A DNA stretch of 5,198 bases from Fidelibacterota bacterium (lineage in GTDB: Bacteria; Fidelibacterota; UBA2242), in NCBI GenBank assembly GCA_030655795.1, contig JAUSPJ010000255.1:1-5198 (forward strand). The letters run 5' to 3'. The stretch's first letter is position 1. Each line of letters begins with the position of its first letter. This document shows, one piece after another, positions 1-5,198 of this stretch. Made by a program: the position numbers and the translations under genes. The notes under the pieces were generated by a model that had not been told where the DNA came from, made no database searches, and worked only from the letters and a program-made list of their open reading frames with translations.

Positions 1-700
1 GAAAAACAGCAATAAAATTCTGCTTACAACCATTCTCGCGATACTCGTCATCGTCGCCGGCCTGATCATCAGCAGCCGGATTATAATTACAAAAGTCCCC
101 GATCGGTCAATGAAATATTCAGATGAGGACTTCATTTCCAAAACCCTGGATCTGGCTGATTTCGACGCTATTGAAACCAGCGGTATCTGGCAGGTCGAAA
201 TATATCATGGAAATGAATACTCTGTTACGCTGTATTATCCGGTATCGGAGTCCCGCGAAATCGATGTCCACACCCGGGACAATCAACTCCGTCTGAAGAA
301 TGATATGAAGTGGCAGCGGCAGCGCAAACTGTTCCGGGCGACCATTACGATGCCGGAACTGAGCAGCCTGAGAACTGAGGACGGCGCTTCAATTACATTT
401 TATGATTTTGATTGTGATGAGCTCGATATCAAAATTACCGGCGCGGCAGAAATTGACGCCCGCAATTCGAGAATTGAGAACCTCAAATTGCGCTGCGAAG
501 GCGCTGCGGACGCCAATTTCAAGGATTCCGAAGTGGTAAACGCAAAATTAAACATCAATGGCGCCAGCCGGATTACCCTGACAATGGCCGGCGGTAAATT
601 AACCGGCAATGCTCACGGCGCCTCCTCTATCGTGTATTACGGAGAAGTTTCCACACAAGATATTGCCACGGCCGGCGCTGTGTCTGTTCGCCATCGCTGA
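1..700 (+). CDS. Membrane-anchored GIN-domain (DUF2807, head-GIN / putative adhesin) protein, 5' end missing
   Basis: The frame is open from base 2, so the first Met codon (base 110) is internal rather than the true start. The 36 codons before it encode a short polar, basic stretch (KNSNK), then about 25 hydrophobic residues (ILLTTILAILVIVAGLII...), a typical N-terminal membrane anchor or uncleaved signal. The rest matches the DUF2807/GIN pattern. A first strand set reads FDAIETSGIWQVEIYHGNEYSVTL. Repeated short beta-strands with Gly-Ala-Ser turns follow (DGAS, TGAAE, EGAAD, NGAS, HGASS, AGAVSV), which predicts a beta-solenoid. Family members are exported and often called auto-transporter adhesins, but their biochemical role is largely unknown. 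About 232 codons are visible, close to a full family length, so probably only a few residues are missing. It ends with TGA and is followed by a likely terminator. Family assignment is fairly sure; function is not. Confidence 0.85.
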   Translation, partial: KNSNKILLTTILAILVIVAGLIISSRIIITKVPDRSMKYSDEDFISKTLDLADFDAIETSGIWQVEIYHGNEYSVTLYYPVSESREIDVHTRDNQLRLKNDMKWQRQRKLFRATITMPELSSLRTEDGASITFYDFDCDELDIKITGAAEIDARNSRIENLKLRCEGAADANFKDSEVVNAKLNINGASRITLTMAGGKLTGNAHGASSIVYYGEVSTQDIATAGAVSVRHR

Positions 701-757
701 AAATATTGGAAAAAATTATATTTTAAACGTTCGCAAATACCCTTAATATTTGTGATT

Positions 758-806
758 CCCGTCAGAAAGTTCCGTCAATTCGCTTGACATTGACGGGATT
801 TTTCTA
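758..806 (+). terminator. Probable rho-independent terminator with nested alternative stems
   Basis: CCGTCAAT (772-779) pairs perfectly with ATTGACGG (789-796) across a 9-nt loop and is followed by ATTTTTCT (798-805). The preceding AAAG (766-769) can extend pairing into the T tract. It lies 70-100 nt after the GIN gene stop and before rdgB, as expected for a terminator of the upstream gene. Two other stems compete for the same bases: CCCGTCA (758-764) with TGACGGG (791-797), and GTCAA (774-778) with TTGAC (784-788). GC content of the stem is only moderate, so termination strength is uncertain. Confidence 0.5.
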
Positions 807-818
807 TAACATTTTTGG
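784..818 (+). promoter_or_regulatory. Possible promoter for rdgB
   Basis: TTGACA (784-789) and TATAAC (805-810) resemble sigma70-type -35 and -10 boxes, but their 15-nt spacing is short. The adjoining CATTTTTG (810-817) differs at one base from the Bacteroidota -7 consensus TAnnTTTG. Either reading would start transcription about 30-40 nt before the rdgB ATG. The region overlaps the right arm of the probable terminator, so part of the similarity could be coincidental. No clear Shine-Dalgarno precedes the ATG at 856; only an A-rich stretch (GAAAAAC) does. Confidence 0.25.
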
Positions 819-855
819 CGTTTTTGATTAGCTGTTAAATATCTGAAAAACTATC

Positions 856-1464
856 ATGAAACTATTAATTTCATCAAATAATCGGGACAAGATAAAGGAA
901 ATTCGTGCCATATTTCAATTACCTGATGTCGAACTTGTCGCCCTGAACAGTTTTCCCAATGCACCCCAGGTAGTGGAAGACGGGAACACCCTTTACGAAA
1001 ACGCATTAAAGAAGGCATCTATGCTATACGAATTTTCAGGACTGCCTACTATTTCCGATGACACCGGTCTCGAAGTTGATGCCTTAAACGGCCGGCCCGG
1101 CGTTTATTCGGCCCGGTTTGCCGGCGAGAACGCCAGCTATGATGACAATGTGGACAAAATGATCCGTGAAATGCAAGCGGTTCCGGACAAAAACCGGACG
1201 GCACGGTTCCGGACTGTGGCAGTTTTTTATCATCCGGATTTAATAATTCACGAAGAAGCTGTGATCGAAGGGTACATTTTATTCGAAAGACGCGGAATCA
1301 GTGGTTTTGGATACGATCCTATCTTCTACGTTCCCGGGAAGAAGAAAACCCTGGCTGAGATGAGCCGCGACGAAAAGAATGCTATTAGCCATCGGGGACA
1401 GGCATTTTCACGTCTGTATAAATCGCTGTTAATTCAGTTCCCGTCAATAACCGATATTAACTGA
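856..1464 (+). CDS. rdgB: RdgB/HAM1-family XTP/dITP diphosphatase (non-canonical purine NTP pyrophosphatase)
   Basis: A cytoplasmic house-cleaning enzyme that hydrolyses XTP, ITP and dITP to the monophosphate plus pyrophosphate, keeping deaminated purines out of DNA and RNA. At 202 residues it has the normal family length (about 195-205). The family signatures appear in order. The N-terminal nucleotide-binding SSNNRDKIKEI is at residues 6-16, with Lys12. ENALKKA (48-54) contains the conserved Lys of the family. The acidic metal/catalytic motif SDDTGLEVDAL is at 67-77, with Asp68 and Asp69. GRPGVYSARFAGE is at 79-91, the GFGYDPIF substrate-binding loop at 150-157, and SHRGQA at 178-183. All key residues look intact. 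The ATG at 856 fits because the family pattern begins immediately after it. It ends in TGA, 66 nt before the sprA start on the same strand, so the two could share a transcript. Confidence 0.97.
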   Translation: MKLLISSNNRDKIKEIRAIFQLPDVELVALNSFPNAPQVVEDGNTLYENALKKASMLYEFSGLPTISDDTGLEVDALNGRPGVYSARFAGENASYDDNVDKMIREMQAVPDKNRTARFRTVAVFYHPDLIIHEEAVIEGYILFERRGISGFGYDPIFYVPGKKKTLAEMSRDEKNAISHRGQAFSRLYKSLLIQFPSITDIN

Positions 1465-1465
1465 G

Positions 1466-1540
1466 GTGTCGTCGAACAAACTTGCTACGACTTTCTTAAG
1501 TAATTGAACCTATATTAACATTTTTTTGGAGTGACGACAC
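1466..1540 (+). promoter_or_regulatory. Inverted repeat spanning the rdgB-sprA spacer and covering the sprA start
   Basis: GTGTCGTC (1466-1473), directly after the rdgB stop, is a perfect 8-base reverse complement of GACGACAC (1533-1540). The latter overlaps the candidate GTG start (1531) and the first base of the alternative CTG start (1540). The left arm can instead pair with ACGAC (1487-1491) as a small 5-bp hairpin (1468-1472 with 1487-1491) that is followed by TTTCTT. The two pairings exclude each other, which would suit control of translation start, but an 8-bp match over this distance could also arise by chance. The rest of the spacer is AT-rich. Confidence 0.3.
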
Positions 1541-1542
1541 TG
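1528..1542 (+). promoter_or_regulatory. Start region of sprA: GGAG, then GTG or CTG
   Basis: The sprA frame has a stop (TAA) at 1516-1518, and no ATG follows before the signal-peptide core, so translation must begin at a non-ATG codon. The GTG at 1531 is the obvious candidate, but the only Shine-Dalgarno-like sequence, GGAG (1528-1531), overlaps it. That same GGAG sits 8 nt before an in-frame CTG at 1540, which is an ideal spacing for a rarely used start codon. Both choices leave an intact signal peptide. I annotate GTG by convention. Confidence 0.45.
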
Positions 1543-4500
1543 TATCGTATCAGGAAATATACATATATACTGATTTTATCAGTTTTACTTTTTTCACAAG
1601 TATTTGCTCAGCAGGAAACAGCCGAGGCAACGGGTATCGCATTTCCCCTGCAGGTAGACTGGCTTTCACACCGTTTTTCATCGATTAAAATGGATCCGCC
1701 TCACGGTTTATCTCTGCTGTCACCCTACGCAAGTCAGTCCAACCGAAGGGTGCTGAAGATAAACTATGCATCCCGGTTAAAATTCGACAGCCAGCTGGAT
1801 TATACCGGCCGGAATATCATTTTCACGCAAGAATACGATGGTATGCCGGGGCGGATTCCACAGGGTATCTCATTAGAATCTTATTTTCAGACAAAGTCAA
1901 AGTACTATTTGCGAAATGAATTGCGTAGTCTCTGCAGTAAAGGATTCGCTAAAGAAAAACTGGGCGCCCGGTCTGAAAAACTGGAACTGATCGGCGCCGA
2001 CATCGCCGGCCAGCGGGTATCGCTGCGGGTATCCGGAAACGTCAATATTAACGGCCGTCTGCAAAACCAGCAGCAGTCCCAGGTCCGCACCGGTTATAAC
2101 GCCGGTTCATCCACGACCTTTATCGTCGACCAGAAACAGCAGCTGAACATTGAAGGGAAAATCGGCGACCGCATCAGCATCCTTGTCGATCAGGACAGTG
2201 AACGTGACTTCGATTTCGAAAACAACCTGAAAATCATCTACACCGGACAAGAAGACGACATCGTTCAGAAAGTCGAAGCCGGTAATATTTCCCTCTCGCT
2301 GCCGGGAACACAGTACGTGACATTTTCCGGAACGAATAATGGCCTGTTCGGATTGAAAGCGCTTTTAAAACTGGGCGCCATCGATATTACCACCATCGCC
2401 AGTGTGGAAAAAGGGAAAAAAGAAAAACTAAGCGTCGACGGCGGCGCCCAGCAGACAAGCAATTCCATCAGAGATTATGACTATCGTAAAAACACCTACT
2501 TTTTCCTGGACCACAACTTTCGAAGCACATTCTATGACATGTTTCTGGAAAGTGGCGGCCGGTTTACCTATGATCCAAACCGGATTGTCGCCGATCTGGA
2601 GGTATATAAATCGATTATCAACGAAGTCGCCGGCAGTATGAAAGGATACGCCTATGTAGATCCGAACAATCCTGACCAGGACACGACTCACATCGAGCGA
2701 ATATTTCAGCGCTTGACCCTGGACCAGGATTATATAGCCAATTTAAACCTCGGATTTATCCGTTTAAACTCCCCCGTTCAGGAATCGGAAATTATCGCCG
2801 TTGTCTACCGGACTATCAACTCAAATAAGCAAACCATTGAGACTTATGGCGACTGGCAGGCAAAAGATACGAGTAATATTAAACTGAAGCTGATCAAACC
2901 CGAGCAGAACAGACCCAGTCATCCCTGCTGGGACCTGGAATTTAAAAACGTCTATTACCTCGGAACCACCGGTATCAACGATGTGGGTTTTGAATTAAAC
3001 CTGGTCTATATCTACGGTGAAACCGGCGAGGTGGAACGCGACCCTAGCGACGGCGAAACGTTTTTACAGAAATTTGGCCTGGATAATAGAGGAAATACAC
3101 CCGGGTCTCCCCCAGACGGACTTGTTGATCTGGACAATCCGGCCATCATTAATCTGCAGTCCGGTGAATTGTGGTTTCCGTACCTGCGCCCTTTTCAGTA
3201 TGATTCCACCGGAGTCAGCACCGAACAGAATCCGAATTTAAATAATCTGTACAACTGTTCCGCCATGTACGACAGCAACCGCACCAACCAGACAGCAATT
3301 AACCAGGATTCTAAATTTAAAATTGTCTATAAATATGAAAACCGCAGTTCCGTCATCAATCTCGGCGCGATGGTTATCGACGGCAGTGAATCGGTCACAT
3401 TGGGCAGCCAGACTTTGATCCGGGGTATTGACTATACGATCGATTATTTCACCGGTACGTTGACATTGCTGAACGACGAGGCAATGCAGCCCAACTCCAA
3501 ACTTGATGTAAAATACGAACGCAATCAGTTTTTTCAACTGGATAAAAAAACCATTTTGGGCGCCCGCGCTCAATATGACTTTGGCGATAATTCCTTCATC
3601 GGCGGTACTGCGCTGTATTTCAGCCAGTCGGTCGTCGATGAAAAAGTCGATGTCGGCTATGAACCCATGCGGAATTTTGTCTGGGACATTAACGGCCGGA
3701 TCAACCAGAATCTGAATTTTCTGACCCGGGCGGTAAACTGGCTCCCATTAATCCAGACCGACAAAGCATCCGCAATCACCATTGAGGGTGAAATCGCCCA
3801 GGTGCGCCCCAATCCGAATACGCTTAGCAATGACGCTACCGGTGATCCAAGCGGGGTCGGTTTTATCGACGATTTTGAAGGCTCAAAGCGGATTACGTCG
3901 CCGCCAATTATGCAGCGTTACTGGGCTCCATCGTCGGCCCCGCTGGAAAAAAAAGAAAACCAGCGCGGTTTCTTTTTCTGGTATAACCCCTACGGCGGCG
4001 TTTCAACCAAGAACATCTGGCCCAATAAACAGGTCAGCGCCCAGGCCCAGAACAACCTCACTGAAATTATGGTGCTGACGCTCGACCCCGACTGGTCAAT
4101 TGAAGTCGCCGATGGTTTTTCGCCAAAAGAAGAGGCCTGGGGCGGCATCACCTACGCATTTCCTACCAGTTATTACGACCAGTCTAAAACCAAATTCATG
4201 GAAATCTGGATACGGGGACGGTCCGGCCGGATGCATGTGGACATGGGCTATATCAGCGAAGATTATATACCCAACAGAAAACTCGACACCGAGGATAAAC
4301 CGGAGTCCGGTTTCACCCTTGGAAATGGTCTTCTGGACGAGGATACCGAAGATACCGGTATTGATGGCGTTTTTGATATCGATGAGTTTATTGTAAACAG
4401 CTTCGGCGAATCAATACCATATGACGATGAACGACTTCCAAAATACAAACGCAGTCTTACAGATCCGCACAGCGACAATTGGAAATGGACCGAAGGATCA

Positions 4501-5198
4501 TCCGATTACCGCCATATCAACGGTACCGAAAAAAGTATCAAGGATGCCGGCGGCTATGTTCCCGATTCCGAAGACCTGAACCGAAATTTCGCAATTGATC
4601 TGATCAACGATTATTATACGGTCGATTTTTCCCTGGATGACAGAATCGACGATGAATTCGTCGCCGGCCGGACCAAGTATGATAACGGCAATCCTACCGG
4701 CTGGAAACTGTACCGGATCCCATTGAACGAATTTAAGAAAGCCGGCAGCAGCGTCGATGTCGGCTGGCAAACCATCGAAGCCTGCCGTATCTGGATCGAT
4801 GGGGTCGGCAGCGAAGAATCCGTCATGATAGCCAAGATTGAAATGGTTGGCAATGAATGGGAAGAGCTGGGAATCGGGAACGGCGCCGACGGCGAATTTG
4901 TTAAAAACAACGACGTGTTCAGCATCAGTGTGCTGAACACCGAGGACAATCCCGACACTTATAACGCTCCCAAAGGTGTACGGGGTGAATACGATGCCAT
5001 AAATGAGATTCAGTTGAAAGAGCAATCCCTGGTCATGTGGTTCAGGGGCAGCCAGGGGCTCCGGCCGGGCGAGGCGGCAGCGGCCAAAAAAGTGCTGCTC
5101 GAAGAGGCCAGTTTTATTACCTATAAAAAATTGAAATTGTATATCAATGGAAACAATCTGCACACCCGCACAAAATACTTCGCTAAGGGAGAAAAGAC
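1531..5198 (+). CDS. sprA: SprA/Sov-like T9SS outer-membrane translocon, N-terminal half (3' truncated by window)
   Basis: SprA forms a giant outer-membrane beta-barrel pore that exports folded type IX secretion cargo; known homologues are about 2400-2500 residues. About 1222 codons are open here without a stop, so roughly the second half lies beyond the window. Residues 1-26 are a signal peptide: basic RIRK, a hydrophobic core, and likely cleavage at VFA/QQ. Family landmarks follow in order. Residues 188-259 hold GYNAGSSTTF, then a segment with QLNIEGKIGDRISILVDQDS, FDFENNLKIIYTGQEDDIVQ and KVEAGNISLSLPG. An Asp/Gly-rich loop lies near 518-536. FLTRAVNWLP is near 730 and IEGEIAQVRPNPN at 751-763. 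The hallmark FIDDFEGS is at 778-785. A second acidic loop (LDTEDK...GNGLLDEDTEDTGIDG) is at 918-946, RIWIDG near 1086, and LKEQSL at 1162-1167. It lies 66 nt after rdgB. The SprA assignment rests on recalled family patterns, not a search. It could be an SprA-like paralogue rather than the main translocon. Confidence 0.92.
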   Translation, partial: MTTLYRIRKYTYILILSVLLFSQVFAQQETAEATGIAFPLQVDWLSHRFSSIKMDPPHGLSLLSPYASQSNRRVLKINYASRLKFDSQLDYTGRNIIFTQEYDGMPGRIPQGISLESYFQTKSKYYLRNELRSLCSKGFAKEKLGARSEKLELIGADIAGQRVSLRVSGNVNINGRLQNQQQSQVRTGYNAGSSTTFIVDQKQQLNIEGKIGDRISILVDQDSERDFDFENNLKIIYTGQEDDIVQKVEAGNISLSLPGTQYVTFSGTNNGLFGLKALLKLGAIDITTIASVEKGKKEKLSVDGGAQQTSNSIRDYDYRKNTYFFLDHNFRSTFYDMFLESGGRFTYDPNRIVADLEVYKSIINEVAGSMKGYAYVDPNNPDQDTTHIERIFQRLTLDQDYIANLNLGFIRLNSPVQESEIIAVVYRTINSNKQTIETYGDWQAKDTSNIKLKLIKPEQNRPSHPCWDLEFKNVYYLGTTGINDVGFELNLVYIYGETGEVERDPSDGETFLQKFGLDNRGNTPGSPPDGLVDLDNPAIINLQSGELWFPYLRPFQYDSTGVSTEQNPNLNNLYNCSAMYDSNRTNQTAINQDSKFKIVYKYENRSSVINLGAMVIDGSESVTLGSQTLIRGIDYTIDYFTGTLTLLNDEAMQPNSKLDVKYERNQFFQLDKKTILGARAQYDFGDNSFIGGTALYFSQSVVDEKVDVGYEPMRNFVWDINGRINQNLNFLTRAVNWLPLIQTDKASAITIEGEIAQVRPNPNTLSNDATGDPSGVGFIDDFEGSKRITSPPIMQRYWAPSSAPLEKKENQRGFFFWYNPYGGVSTKNIWPNKQVSAQAQNNLTEIMVLTLDPDWSIEVADGFSPKEEAWGGITYAFPTSYYDQSKTKFMEIWIRGRSGRMHVDMGYISEDYIPNRKLDTEDKPESGFTLGNGLLDEDTEDTGIDGVFDIDEFIVNSFGESIPYDDERLPKYKRSLTDPHSDNWKWTEGSSDYRHINGTEKSIKDAGGYVPDSEDLNRNFAIDLINDYYTVDFSLDDRIDDEFVAGRTKYDNGNPTGWKLYRIPLNEFKKAGSSVDVGWQTIEACRIWIDGVGSEESVMIAKIEMVGNEWEELGIGNGADGEFVKNNDVFSISVLNTEDNPDTYNAPKGVRGEYDAINEIQLKEQSLVMWFRGSQGLRPGEAAAAKKVLLEEASFITYKKLKLYINGNNLHTRTKYFAKGEK
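4915..4940 (+). repeat. Perfect 10-bp inverted repeat inside sprA
   Basis: GTGTTCAGCA (4915-4924) and TGCTGAACAC (4931-4940) are exact reverse complements separated by the 6-nt TCAGTG. At RNA level this would be a stable hairpin within the coding sequence, encoding VFSISVLNT. No T tract follows, so it is not an ordinary terminator. It may be chance, or it may affect translation or mRNA stability. Confidence 0.6.

Noticed and set aside
110..112. ATG at 110 as the start of the GIN-domain gene
   Set aside because: The same frame is open to the window edge and encodes a membrane anchor, so the true start is upstream.
400..609. Antisense 69-codon frame within the GIN-domain gene
   Set aside because: It is a shadow of the beta-repeat coding sequence, with no support of its own.
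1504..1516. TTGAAC and TATATT before sprA as a sigma70 promoter
   Set aside because: The two boxes are nearly adjacent, far from the usual 16-18 nt spacing, and no better -35 partner was found.
2265..3573. Antisense open frames at 2265-2468, 2428-2691 and 3238-3573
   Set aside because: They lie inside the uninterrupted sprA frame, overlap one another in part, and have no family motifs or independent start signals.
3782..4396. Two + strand 98-codon frames (3782-4078, 4100-4396), plus 3017-3241
   Set aside because: They are out of frame with sprA; the Arg/Ser/Pro-rich compositions are typical of frame-shifted reading of this gene.
4498..5163. Long antisense open frame of 221 codons opposite sprA
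   Set aside because: It is a shadow of the sprA codons: the protein shows no recognisable family pattern, and the + strand frame carries clear SprA motifs throughout.

Overview
The window carries three genes, all on the + strand: the 3' part of a membrane-anchored GIN-domain (DUF2807) protein, a complete RdgB/HAM1-type purine NTP pyrophosphatase, and the first ~1222 codons of a very large SprA/Sov-like outer-membrane protein. SprA is the translocon of the type IX secretion system (T9SS). The SprA reading frame fills the last 70% of the window. It runs off the 3' edge without a stop and starts at a non-ATG codon.

SprA and GIN-domain adhesin-like proteins point to the Bacteroidota/FCB superphylum. 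I see no strong Shine-Dalgarno before rdgB. A GGAG does lie just upstream of sprA, and the coding sequence has moderate GC with many GGC, GCC and CGG codons. This would fit a non-model or deep-branching FCB lineage (for example Calditrichota, KSB1 or Marinimicrobia-like) as well as a classical Bacteroidota, but the phylum cannot be fixed from this window.

Layout: 1-700 is the GIN-domain protein, whose start lies outside. 701-855 is an AT-rich spacer with nested inverted repeats ending in a T-rich tract (probable terminator) and a possible promoter. 856-1464 is rdgB. 1465-1530 is a short spacer whose left end is complementary to the sprA start region. 1531-5198 is sprA, 5' portion only. No stretch over 300 bases lacks a gene.

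Functionally, RdgB is a cytoplasmic housekeeping enzyme that removes deaminated purine nucleotides. SprA is an envelope machine that passes folded T9SS cargo through the outer membrane. The GIN protein is probably an envelope or surface beta-solenoid. rdgB and sprA may be co-transcribed (66-nt gap), but I see no functional link between them. The most notable items are the T9SS core component itself, its unusual start-codon region, and several perfect inverted repeats. No tRNA, rRNA, CRISPR array or mobile element was seen.
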